Source: Plenodomus lindquistii
Taxonomy: Eukaryota; Ascomycota; Dothideomycetes; Pleosporales; Leptosphaeriaceae
Length of the DNA: 64,000 nucleotides
NCBI GenBank assembly: GCA_025504975.1
Contig: JANUWI010000016.1
Coordinates: forward strand, 124,001-188,000
Direction: 5' to 3'
This document shows positions 19,596 to 29,873 of this stretch, in pieces (the first letter of the stretch is position 1; every line of letters starts with the position of its first letter). The translations under genes were made by a program, and so were the position numbers. The notes beneath the pieces were generated by a model. That model saw only the letters and a program-made list of their open reading frames with translations. It was not told the origin of the DNA and made no database searches.

Positions 19596-22500
19596 ATGCC
19601 CGTGAGCTCGCAAAACAACCCTCACACGCCGCGCGTGCGCAACGGGGAGCCCCAGGCCGCCCTAGCAACCCCAGAGCCCGCATCCTCACGGCGCGACCTT
19701 ACTTCGTGGTGGAGGCAGTTCAGCAAGCGTCCAGCCAAGAAGGACGACGATAAAGGTACGGCCTCACCAGTGCTTCCCGCGCCGAAGCTGCACCACCGTG
19801 GCGGCCTTCGATGAGGCTGTGGCTTGTCACGACCAGCCTGCAGCCCCCGCCCTCGCTTGTCGCTTGCAATCACTGACCGTTGTGTTTCCCTACAGAACCT
19901 GCACCCCAAGGCATATTTGGTGTCCCGCTCATCCAAAGCATACCCTACGCCAACGTTGCTATATCACTGTTTAATGAGCATGGCGAGAGCTACATCTACG
20001 GCTACGTGCCCATCGTAGTCGCAAAGTGTGGTGTATATCTCAAAGAAAAAGGTTGAACCATCTTCACTACCCTTGGCTATGTCGCTAATATCCTGCAGCC
20101 ACTGATGTGGAAGGTATTTTCAGGCTAGCAGGCTCAGAAAAGAGAATCAAGGAGCTCAAGACTGCCTTCGATACCCCGCCACGCTATGGCAAAGGTCTCG
20201 ACTGGACAGGCTACACTGTCCACGACGCAGCCAACATTCTGCGCCGCTACTTCAACAATCTCCCAGAGCCCATTATCCCCCTGCAACACTATGATCCCTT
20301 CCGTCAACCCCTACGAAATCACCAAGCAGAAGCTGTGGGTCCGATAGAAGGACAGAACCCGTCGATAGGGGGCTTCGACCCAGATGCTGCCGTGCGAATA
20401 TACCAACATCAGATCAAGGCTCTACCCTCTCTCAACCGCCAACTACTCCTGTACATTCTCGACTTGCTTGCCGTGTTTGCTGCAAAAGCGGACGTCAACA
20501 AGATGACAACCTCAAACCTGGCAGCTATTTTCCAACCAGGTATTCTATCGCATCCTCAACACGACATGTCGCCAGCAGACTATCGTTTGAGTCAGGACGT
20601 CCTTATATTCCTCATTGACAATCAAGATCATTTCCTGATCGGTATGGAAGGCACAGCTGTTGATGAGGGCACAGTCAAGCACATTGAAAGCGGACCGCCA
20701 ACACCTCAAGCACGGACGCCCACTACTCCCGGCCGCAACAACTCTGGTATCGTTCGTTCTGCGTCAACCACCTCAAGTGCTGGCGCCGAAAGCCTGCGCA
20801 TGTATGGAGGGGTCCGTCGAAATGTGTCGACATCCTCGAAACGCTCACGACGTTCTGGAGCTGTGCCAAGTCCAATCGCGCCCGCCTTCGCAACTCCTCC
20901 CACTTCAGGTGTTAATAGAAGTAACACTCTACCTTCCAAGAGATCGCCTGCTATCGGCAGCCCTCGCTTTCCCTTCAGCAAAGCCTCTGGTTCTTCAACG
21001 CCTGTCACCGAAGAGGTGAAGAGTCCACTCTCACCTCCCCTTCCTGAAGATGCCTCAATTAGCATCGCTAATGCAAAACAAGAAACGGAAGAGACTTCAA
21101 AAGACGCCGAACCAGCACCACCAGTCCAGCAAGTCCAGCAAGTCGTAGAGCAAGTCCAAGCTGTGCAACCCACTGTGCCAGTGCCACAAGAGGAGCCAGC
21201 GGCCGCAATTCCTCAAAGGTCCTCGACGATGCCGCCACAAAGGATAGAGATGCCGGCTCCCTTCGCACCCATTCCTTCCCAGCCCGCTCGGCCGATGTCT
21301 GTGACGCCGGCTATGCATGAGATGCCTGGCGGCTTCCCCTTGCCATCACCTGGCGTCATCCCACCAAGCCAGCCCGCTACTCCGGATATACCTGTTCAGG
21401 CTACAGAAGAAATGCTTCCTACACGCTCTACTACACCGTTGCAGCGTAGTCCTTATCGCAGCCCACATCGTAGTCCACAACGCAGCCCTCGTCACACACC
21501 CACTCGTGAACGGTCCGATTTCTTGGAGGGACCCGTAGACTCTGGGCCCTCGGCTGAGATTTCGCCAGCTGTAGTACGCACCTTCACCCAGATCTTGTCC
21601 AAGGTAGCGGCCTCTCCTCCAAACGATGGGAAAGATGAGAAGAAACCCAAGAAGCTTCAGAAGAAGAGAGGCCCACATGGCACGATCGCAAGTGCGCACA
21701 GTTCTACCCACTCATTGACCGGCGGTGATGTTGGGTTTGGAGGGTCACATATCCTTCCTGGACTTGAGTCGCCATTGCACCCACCTTACCCGCCCTTTGC
21801 ACATGGCCAGTCCCAAGCTAGTGGGTCCAAGGAAGGCCTCCACTCGTACAACAGCGACACCGTAACGTCGCGACACTCTGGCACCACATTGAAGCCGAGC
21901 ATGTCACCGCCTGCGTCATTCAGGTCACATTCGACCGCCACTGAGTACTCCGAAGCTGAGCAGACAGATGATGTTCCGCTGAAAGAGGAGAAGCGAAGTT
22001 TCTGGAAAGGTCACAAGCGTGGCGAGAGCCGAGCGACACCGACGGCAAGTTCTACTGATCTCCATGGCTCGGTCCCTGGCGGTGACAAGAGTATGAGCTC
22101 GTTCGCCAGTAGCTCAGGTAACACTGGTGGGGGTCGCAGGAGCCTGCAGTACGACTCCAACCCGAGTTCAGAAGCGTCCATGGTATATGGTAGCCCACCA
22201 GATCATGAGAGATCGGAGAAGAATGGTGCTTTTGGGTGGTTTCATAAGATGCGACAAGGCCATCAGGAACGTGTGGACAAGAAAGAGCGTGCCAAGAGCC
22301 CGCCTGGCAGCTTCAGTCGTCTTCCTCCCCCACAGAGTCTGATGCAGCCACTGAATGACCCTACGTCTCGTGGTCGGACCATGGAAGTGGCGTACTCGAC
22401 AGAAAACACACGACCCAAGGCTGATAAGACGAACGATACGACGCCGACTGGATCGACTTCCACTCCCTCTTCTGCGCCGGTACCGCCATCTTCGCCTGCT

Positions 22501-22986
22501 CCTGTTTCCGCATCCGCGTCTGCGCCTGCACCTGTCCCTGCCGATGGTCCTGAGTCCTCAGAACCAAAACTGCGCCACGGAACCATGGCTCTGCGTACTG
22601 ATCTTCCAGCTGCACTCTTCGAGAAGCGATCAGTAGCGCAATCTCCCAGCCGGAATACCGCTTCACCTGATGCCACCTCACCATCCGTTTCCGCCTCCAA
22701 TCCTACGCCTGATCCTGCACCAGCCCAGAACGCTCCTGTCGCCTCGGCTGCACCTACTGATGAGACAGAGGAAACGGTATCAGTTCAGACGGAGGTGGAA
22801 GCGCCAGCACCACAGCCATTGCAGCCTGCGCCTGCATCATCAGGCTCACACCATGCGTCTTCCGACTCGACAGTGACTATCACGCCAGCATCTCGACCAA
22901 GCACTGCGACGAATACTGCGGATGCTGCGACTGGTGAGAATCAGGAAGAAGCCGCGGCTACTGCCACTCAGCCACAGGGTCAGTAG
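19596..22986 (+). CDS. Rho GTPase-activating protein (SAC7-type RhoGAP)
   Basis: Exons 19596-19755, 19896-20051 and 20099-22986 give 1067 aa; introns are 140 and 47 bp. The RhoGAP domain covers about residues 55-245: GIFGVPLIQSIPYANVAISL, YIYGYVPIVVAKCGVYLKEK, then VEGIFRLAGSEKRIKELK with the catalytic arginine finger at R114, TVHDAANILRRYFNNLPEPI, and KMTTSNLAAIFQPGILSHP. The spacing is that of fungal Sac7/Bag7-like proteins acting on Rho1 in the cell-wall integrity pathway. The 800-residue C-terminus is disordered and Ser/Pro-rich, with an SPYRSPHRSPQRSPRHTP block and Pro/Ala-rich end, suggesting heavy phosphorylation. Start chosen because it opens the first frame that splices cleanly into the domain. 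Confidence 0.9.
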
Positions 22987-25426
22987 GCCACTCAAATTCC
23001 GTCGCGCAGTCCACTGCGTCGCTTTGGCTTACAACGGAAATTCTATGATTGGTAGTATAGGAGAGGAAATAGGATGAGTACATGGTACTCGTATCATATT
23101 GTCCATCGAGTTGATCATGCGTCTGCGATACGGGATGAGCGGTCGGTACGACGGCATCACATAACCCAGTTTGGCTATGTGCCAATTTCGAGCCTTCTAA
23201 AATATGGCGGTGATGGGAGTTTTTTGTTTTTGCATATAACGAACGACAAGCGATGTAACGACGAGTGAAATGAGCAAACAAAGCGGTATTGGCAAAGCGA
23301 GCGAGCGAGTTGAGTCTCGCAACCTCCCAAAAACGGTTGGCTGCGAACGTAGAATAGAGGTTCTCGCTTTGGAATTCTTATGGTGGTGGATAATAGTAAT
23401 TTCTCGTTTTTTTTCCAAAGTTGTGCAAAACGAACAAACATTGGGTTGTGTATTGTGCTTTTTATACATGTGAATGTTGCTATCTTTGTAGACTCGGTGG
23501 TGTGAGGATTTTCAAAAACGACTTCATTCTGAATGTGACGCAAAACATATAATATGCTAATTATAGCAAATCTGTAGGGGCTGAGGAGATGGATGGAATG
23601 TTCTGGGCAATGAATGGAATCGTGTGAGTGGTTTAGACACGGTGAGAGCTTGACACCTAGAGTTGAGTTGGAGGAGCACGACGGCAGACACGATCTACTA
23701 TGTATATCTGTTGGGCGAGAAAGATGGGCGAGTTGTACTTGTATGTGGGAAACAATGGAGACGGACGATGCATGCATGCATGTGTGCACGGATAACAATG
23801 CCCACCTCCACAATCACGAACCACGACTGTTTGTCAAGACTTGTTTGGTTTGGGCATTTGTTCCAGAGCGAAGAACATTGCATGTGCATTTCACATGCGC
23901 ATTCGTGAGAATGAGCAATGCTGACATGACCACCCACCCCTTCTACCTTGCTAATTGTCACAACTATGCTGATCTTCGCCTGACAGCCTCAACAAACGGA
24001 TGCCAAAAGCACACAAGTGACTGTCTTGCCGTTCTACCGAACTACTTCGCGCAGCGGCGCGGCATTGCGTACTCTAGCAACGCGTGGCGAGGTTTGCTGC
24101 AGGCTAGTAGTGTCTCCGCGGAGCTATGACTGGGTGGACGCGAGGTGAGGTTATTTTTAGATGGGAGGGAGAGGCTGGATGGGGATTGGGGGGATTGGAG
24201 TGGTAGCGGGATGGGAGGCGAGGATTACGAAAGATGAGAGGGGGGTGGGTGAGGTAGCTTGTATTATTGATGATGATGATGATGATGATGCGAAGCAATG
24301 CAGTGAGAATATTTTCCACGGTGGATTGACGGACACAGACACGGACGCCAGACAGCTGTCGTTGCCAACCTTGTTAGTCTTGCGTTGGAAAGACAAGCTT
24401 CACCAAACGAGCGGGCCATGTCGCCCGGCCCAAACTCCATGACGTTCTGCAGCTAAATCCCTAGGCTGCAGACGCCATTGTCAACAACAGACGAAGCGAA
24501 TTGACTGGCTGCACTGGCACCGCATAGCATGTGCCGTGGCAAGGGTGTCGCACATACGGTAGCGATCCCGAGCTTTACCTGCCAACTCTGCCTGGTTTCA
24601 GATGGCTAAAGGAACCGCGAGGCCGCAGTGATTTGCGTGCTGTTGGTGTTGCGCGTGCAGTGTGATGTGCCGCCTGCGTCGGGCATTATCTCAGAATGCC
24701 TCGTTGGATCATGTGCTGAAGCGTCTCAGTGGATGGATGGGGTGAGGTTGGAGACGGCAATCTCGAGCCCAGTATGATCGTCACCGGAGGCTGTCGGGGC
24801 GAAGTGCTAGTACAATCTTGTTCTGGCACCATGGTTCGAGCCGGAGGCGATCAGTGCGGGTCTGTCGCTCGTGTTTCTGTCTGGCAGTGCGTGCGTGTAT
24901 CAGCAGCCTGAAGACGCCCATTGCCTTAAGGTCTGATCCTCCTTCCGCCACACCACTCGCACCCCTCAACCCCAGGACAGACGTAAGACCTCACACTCGC
25001 TGGTCACCTCTTACGATACACACATTCGCTTCTTCATTGAAGTTTCACAGAAACGAGGTTCTCCACCGCATCTGCAATCAGGCCCGAATAGGGAGGCCAG
25101 TTGTTTGGTTTGTGGCGTGTAACTTCCTTGTGTCCCAGCCACCCGGAAGCGACTGGATTTGTGTAAGCGTTCACCGTTCGATATCTCCTCAGCCGACTCA
25201 ACAACCCCGTCAATGGGGTTGTTTCTTATAAGGGCTCAGACGCCCAACTGGGGCATACGCCCTTCGCTTGCTGATACTCTCTTTCAATAATGATTGCGAC
25301 CTTGCTTCTCAGCATGACGCACTGCTAACACGAACCCTTTCACGCAGTTGCTCTTTCCTTGATCGAGATAAAGAACATCGACCCACACTCCCATCACCTC
25401 GACCCGCCACCTACACCCTCTTCGCG
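22987..25426. other. Intergenic, 2.4 kb, no gene supported
   Basis: Downstream of the RhoGAP gene and upstream of the GPI protein gene. Open frames such as 23614-24129 (plus) and 23175-23813 (minus) show no domain or codon pattern I trust. It includes a (TGA)n microsatellite and, near 25227, a CTTATAAGG element about 200 bp upstream of the GPI-protein ATG. Confidence 0.45.
24268..24290 (+). repeat. (TGA)n microsatellite
   Basis: Uninterrupted TGA repeat of 23 bp in an intergenic region. Confidence 0.9.
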
Positions 25427-26461
25427 ATGCGTTCTTTCGCTACGTTGGCCTTCCTGGCTCTGCCCTTGTTTGGATCCGTCTTCGCTGAGGCTCCGGTAGC
25501 CATTTCCAAGGTCGATGCCATTTACGCCAGCGCACAAGAAGCATTCCAGGACCTTCTCAACGCGCTGCCAGAAGACTCGCTACAGGCAGCATTGAGCGGA
25601 CTCAAGGACTTCAAGACTGGCGTGTTCGAATCGCATCACCGCGGCGTCGAACACGTACACAACAGCAACCCAGCCCTCGCTACCAAGCTCATTGTTGCAG
25701 CTGTGCGTGACCTCCAGAAGCGTCAAGCACCAGGGAACGGCACGACCACCGTCCAGACCACCGCCCAGCAGCCTCCTGCAAGCTCCCAAGCACCCCCACC
25801 CGAGAGCACCCAAGACCAGCCCCAGCCCACCCAGGACCAGCCTCAGCCAACCCAGCAGACCTCCCAAGGTCAGCAACCACCCGCCAGCAGTGCCGCTGCC
25901 CCAGCCCCCGAAACAACAACAACCACCGCCGCCCGCCCCGTCATCATCCCCGTCGAACAAACCATTACCACCGGCGGCAGCACCGTGGTCCAAACCACCG
26001 AGGTTTTCAGCGAAGTCACCGCCTCAGTCGCCGTAACCGTTGTCCGCACAAACAATGAAGGCGCAACTGTGACCACCACCGAGAACCGCCCTGCCATCAT
26101 AATGACAACCACCGACTCTGCTGGCCGCGAGCAGGTCACTACTTCCGCCGGCAACCTCGCTCCCACCTTTGGCGAAGTCCTCACATCCACCAACCAAGAG
26201 GGATCGACATTCTTGACTACGTACACGCCGTCGGGAAGCAGAGTCAGCAGCGTGAAGCTGATCACGACGACGGGCGCAGACGGACGGCCCAGGACATTGA
26301 CGAGCTATACATTTGTGGACCCTGCGGCTCCTACGCAAACTGGAGGCAACACGCCGGATCAGACGCAGACTGGTCGGCCTGGGCTGCAGACCAATGCTGC
26401 GAATAAGAACTTGGCGATGGGGTATGCGGTTGTTGGTGGAGCTTTGGCCATGTTCGTATAA
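25427..26461 (+). CDS. GPI-anchored, Thr/Pro-rich cell-wall protein
   Basis: 344 aa in one exon. Residues 1-18 form a signal peptide (MRSFATLAFLALPLFGSVFA). A helical region (YASAQEAFQDLLNALPEDSL and on) is followed by a Lys-Arg site (DLQKRQAPGN) of the Kex2 type. A Gln/Pro repeat (TQDQPQPTQDQPQPTQ) leads into a Thr/Val-rich stalk likely to be O-glycosylated. The C-terminus NKNLAMGYAVVGGALAMFV is a short hydrophobic tail after a small-residue stretch (QTNAAN), as in GPI attachment signals. The frame extends upstream to 25268, but that part would hide the signal peptide, so the ATG at 25427 is preferred. No enzymatic domain is seen; a structural wall role is inferred. Confidence 0.85.
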   Translation: MRSFATLAFLALPLFGSVFAEAPVAISKVDAIYASAQEAFQDLLNALPEDSLQAALSGLKDFKTGVFESHHRGVEHVHNSNPALATKLIVAAVRDLQKRQAPGNGTTTVQTTAQQPPASSQAPPPESTQDQPQPTQDQPQPTQQTSQGQQPPASSAAAPAPETTTTTAARPVIIPVEQTITTGGSTVVQTTEVFSEVTASVAVTVVRTNNEGATVTTTENRPAIIMTTTDSAGREQVTTSAGNLAPTFGEVLTSTNQEGSTFLTTYTPSGSRVSSVKLITTTGADGRPRTLTSYTFVDPAAPTQTGGNTPDQTQTGRPGLQTNAANKNLAMGYAVVGGALAMFV

Positions 26462-26630
26462 TGTCTTCTTGCCAGCGACGAGGAAGACCAGCAGCGTCAG
26501 AAGATCGAGAAGGGTCCGTTGATAAGACAGCACGAAGTGCACAGAGGGAGAGGGAGGAGAAACAGCGCCAAAGAAAGTTAACGCGAACCACGAATCCCAT
26601 TCCTTTACTACACCAGCATACATAAACGGC

Positions 26631-26684
26631 CAGCAACAGCAACAGCAACAGCAACAGCATCGTCAGCGTCAGCGTCAGCGTCAG
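26631..26684 (+). repeat. (CAGCAA)n and (CGTCAG)4 hexanucleotide repeats
   Basis: CAGCAA units occupy about 26631-26658, followed by four CGTCAG units at 26661-26684 and a CATCAT-rich tail. They probably lie in the 3' UTR of the GPI protein gene. Confidence 0.9.
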
Positions 26685-27349
26685 CATCATCAACATCATC
26701 ATTATCATCGATTTTTTTCTCTGGCCTTCTTTACAGCGAAAAAACACGACATTCCTTAATTATCCGCGTTTCGATACGAAAACGATACCCCAACACTCCT
26801 TTTTCTGCAGCATTTGCGTTTGTCGGTTCGTGTATATCAATTTGGAAGGTTTTGGTAGAGGATTAGGGGTGCGTTGGGAGGGATTGTGCATAGGATGGAG
26901 ACGAGGGGAGACTGAGTGGGAGGAATGGGATGGTATTGGTTAATTTGGAAAAAGATAGGGGACATGGGGGAAGGGGAAAGATGGACGTATATACAGAGAG
27001 GAGCAAGAGAGGAAGTAATCTAGTGGGAAATGCAACAAGTGTTATAGACTAACTTACAACTAACCCATCCTTTCATGTATGTATGCGTCGTGCTCAGCCC
27101 ACGCCCTCGACTTACTCGAAATAAACGCCTGAGCACTAGGTCGTGGATAGGTGACGCTGTTACTATTTATATGCCACACAATTCACACAGCCAAGCGCAA
27201 GATTAAGCTGTAGGAGAGAGAGGCCATAGCAGTGATTGTAGTAATAGTAATGTATATGTATATATGTATTTCAAGTGCACAGAATATACACTGCAAAACC
27301 TAACATTGGGGTTCGGGTATTCTTACAAAAAGAAAAGAAGAAAAAGAAA

Positions 27350-27377
27350 GAAGAAGAAGAAGAAGAAGAAGAAGAAG
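27350..27377 (+). repeat. (GAA)n microsatellite
   Basis: 28 bp of pure GAA units inside a longer purine tract starting near 27328, about 220 bp downstream of the DOT1 stop. Confidence 0.9.
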
Positions 27378-27592
27378 CCTCTCCTCCATCCCCTTCCTTA
27401 TACCATCCAGCCCAGTCCAGTCCCACTCCAGCCAATGCTATGCTATTCTATGTGCAATACAAGACCCTCCCGCCATGCAAAGTCGCTCAAGCGCAGCGCA
27501 ATATACACACACGTCCCCTTCACCATCCATCCAAATATATGCACTGATGATCAATACCCCCTCCCTCTACCTCTTAACCACCTCCGCCCACC

Positions 27593-29266
27593 TCACCTGA
27601 CCTTCCTCGCAATAAAATACTCGACACTCTCCCCCGCCCAACTCACACTGGCACTCCCACTCTCGTACCTCTCCTCCTCAAAAAGCCCCGAAATACTCTG
27701 CTCATTCCGAACCCCCTGTTTCGCGCCTCCTGCTCCAAAACTCTCCAAACTAACAACACGACACCCGACCTTCAAATCCAGAAACTTTTGCAACAGCGAG
27801 TTGTTCAACGACTCGCCAAAGACTTTGTTGTTGACGAGGACCACGTCTGCGCGCCGCAGGACCGTGTCGATTTCCGGGGAATTCAGAAAATCGCCGTGGA
27901 TGAGGCGGAGTGTGGGCGGGAGTGAAATATTCCAGAGACGCGAGCGGGCTTTGAGTTCAGAGGCTTGTTTTGAGCCCAGCGAGGCGGCGAGATCCATTTT
28001 TTCGATGCCCCAGGATTCGGCTCCCGTTTGGAGCGCGGCTTGGAGGACTACGTTGCCGACGCCGGAGCCGAGGTCGACGAAAGTGTGCGAGGAGTTTAGT
28101 CCGGTTTGGGCAAATATTTTATGGACAAAGGGGGTGAGGAGTTCGCCGTAGGTGGTTTCTTTGCCTTTTACTTTGCGGAGGCGGTGGGCGTGGGGGGAGA
28201 CGATGCGGTTGTAGGATTGGGCGGTTATGCGTTTTACGAGGCTGAGGGGGATGGCGTGCATGTCGTCTATGATGCGTGGGATTGTGCCGTTGCTTAGGTT
28301 CTCGCGGATCAGTGTGTTGAATTTTGCGAGTTCAATTTTAAAGTCTTCGGGTGAGTTTTTGGACACGGCGCGTTTGAGGAGGCGCACTGTGCCTTCTGCG
28401 TCGGATGAGAGGGTTGCGGCGAGGTCGGGAGGTAGGTAGTGCGTTATTATTTCTTCAATAGAGAAGTATATGTCGTTCAAGGGGGAGTAGCCTTCGCTGG
28501 AGTCGAGGGGGTCAACGGCTTCGAAGCGTTCAGGGCGAGAAGGGGAAGGGTACTGGAGTTCGAGGATGGTTGGAGGTGTGCTGCCTGGGAAGGCGGGTTT
28601 GTAGTCTTTTGCGCCGTCGCCAGAGGACATGTCGAGGCCGTGGATTAGGCGGCCGTATGTGCCCTTTTTGGGGATGGGTTTCTTGTCGCCGTAGACGCCG
28701 GTGAGGTCGAGGGTCTTTTTGGTGTCTGGTGTTGGTATGGATGTTCCGTTTGATGTTCCATTCAATGCTCCATTGGACGCACCATTCGTCCCATTCACCT
28801 TCCCACCCCCCTCCTCTACCACCCGTATCCTCCTCCTCAAATCCGGTTCCAGCGTACGATTCAAATTCATAGGCTCAGTACTACTGCTCCCCACCCTCCC
28901 CATCTTCAACCTCTTGACCCCAAGTCCCAACCTATCCTCCTCCTCGCCCTCACTCGACTCATCACTACTCGCCCACTGCGGCGTATCCGTCCCCTTTCTC
29001 TTCCGACTCTCAGCAACCGAGCTCTTGCGCCCATCCTGCGCCCGCACATGCGCAGACGCAGACGCAGACGCAGACGCAGAGGTCTGATATCGATTTGCCG
29101 GCGCACGCGGCGCGCTATAACTTCTCGCGCCAACACCAGGGCGCGCTGCTGCTGCTGTTGTTGTTGTTGACGGCGTGCGCGGTGCAGGCGACGAGGTCGT
29201 GGTGATGGCGGGTGGGCGTTGGACAAGCACGGTTTTTTGCTTGATCTTGGGTTTGCCTATGAACAT
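27593..29266 (-). CDS. dot1: Histone H3-K79 methyltransferase Dot1
   Basis: 557 aa from the ATG at 29266 (MFIGKPKIKQK). Open sequence continues upstream to 29533, but the composition there is untypical of the protein. The N-terminal 230 residues are basic, Ser/Thr/Ala-rich and likely disordered, and would bind nucleosomes. The DOT1 catalytic fold covers about residues 290-550: YGELLTPFVHKIFAQTGL, the SAM-binding FVDLGSGVGNVVLQAAL near 396, WGIEKMDLAASLG, and the VNNKVFGESLN loop near 477. Dot1 methylates Lys79 of nucleosomal H3, affecting silencing and the DNA-damage checkpoint. It is a single exon and all key motifs are intact. Confidence 0.95.
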   Translation of the reverse strand: MFIGKPKIKQKTVLVQRPPAITTTSSPAPRTPSTTTTAAAARPGVGARSYSAPRAPANRYQTSASASASASAHVRAQDGRKSSVAESRKRKGTDTPQWASSDESSEGEEEDRLGLGVKRLKMGRVGSSSTEPMNLNRTLEPDLRRRIRVVEEGGGKVNGTNGASNGALNGTSNGTSIPTPDTKKTLDLTGVYGDKKPIPKKGTYGRLIHGLDMSSGDGAKDYKPAFPGSTPPTILELQYPSPSRPERFEAVDPLDSSEGYSPLNDIYFSIEEIITHYLPPDLAATLSSDAEGTVRLLKRAVSKNSPEDFKIELAKFNTLIRENLSNGTIPRIIDDMHAIPLSLVKRITAQSYNRIVSPHAHRLRKVKGKETTYGELLTPFVHKIFAQTGLNSSHTFVDLGSGVGNVVLQAALQTGAESWGIEKMDLAASLGSKQASELKARSRLWNISLPPTLRLIHGDFLNSPEIDTVLRRADVVLVNNKVFGESLNNSLLQKFLDLKVGCRVVSLESFGAGGAKQGVRNEQSISGLFEEERYESGSASVSWAGESVEYFIARKVR

Positions 29267-29873
29267 GGCGGCGGGAGTGCGTGTACTGTACAAACTATGT
29301 GGGGATGATGCGGTGCGCGCGTGTCTGCAGTGCGAGGGTGGATGCAACGGGCCGCTGCAGAAGAGGGTGGTGGGGTAAAAGGAGTGAAGAGAAGGTACAA
29401 GTACAGTGGACGTAAGGCAAGGCAGCCCGGCAGGCGACAGCGAAACGAAGGCAAGGCTGTGGGTGGTCACTGGACTGGTGCGCAGGGTCGTGACTGCGCT
29501 TTCCCGACCGAGGGCTGCTGGACGCCACTGCATGACTGGCAGGGATCGCGCTCGCTACAGCACCATCACCCACTTGGCCGGGCCTGGTGCCCTACGCGAA
29601 TGCGCCCTGCATTTGTCTGCTTCTTGACTACACGGCGGCATTATGTCACGGAATTTTAACCTCTTTGTCACTGACCATTTCGTGATAGACGTTGACCGAA
29701 AGCCGAATGTGTATCATCCATGCCTAACCGTTTGTTCTCTGGGTATATCCACCGTAACTGTTCCCGCTGCCTATCATATGCATCCATGTCTTTCCATTAC
29801 ATCGCTCAATGTGTAACAACCCAACATGATGTCCACTCCTACAACACCGTTTCCTTGTCCTTGTACAAAACCA
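29267..29873. other. Intergenic
   Basis: DOT1 promoter and FEX 3' region, both on minus. No gene supported. Confidence 0.5.

Larger units (their letters stand above)
26462..27592. other. Intergenic with simple repeats
   Basis: Tail-to-tail region between the GPI protein gene and DOT1. Holds CAGCAA, CGTCAG and GAA simple repeats. No gene is supported. Confidence 0.5.

Noticed and set aside
23614..24129. 171-codon frame, plus strand
   Set aside because: The N-terminus contains a splice-donor-like GTGAGT, composition is Cys/His/Thr random-like, and no family is seen.
27264..28151. 295-codon plus-strand frame overlapping the DOT1 3' end
   Set aside because: It begins in a GAA microsatellite and is antisense to the conserved DOT1 catalytic domain.
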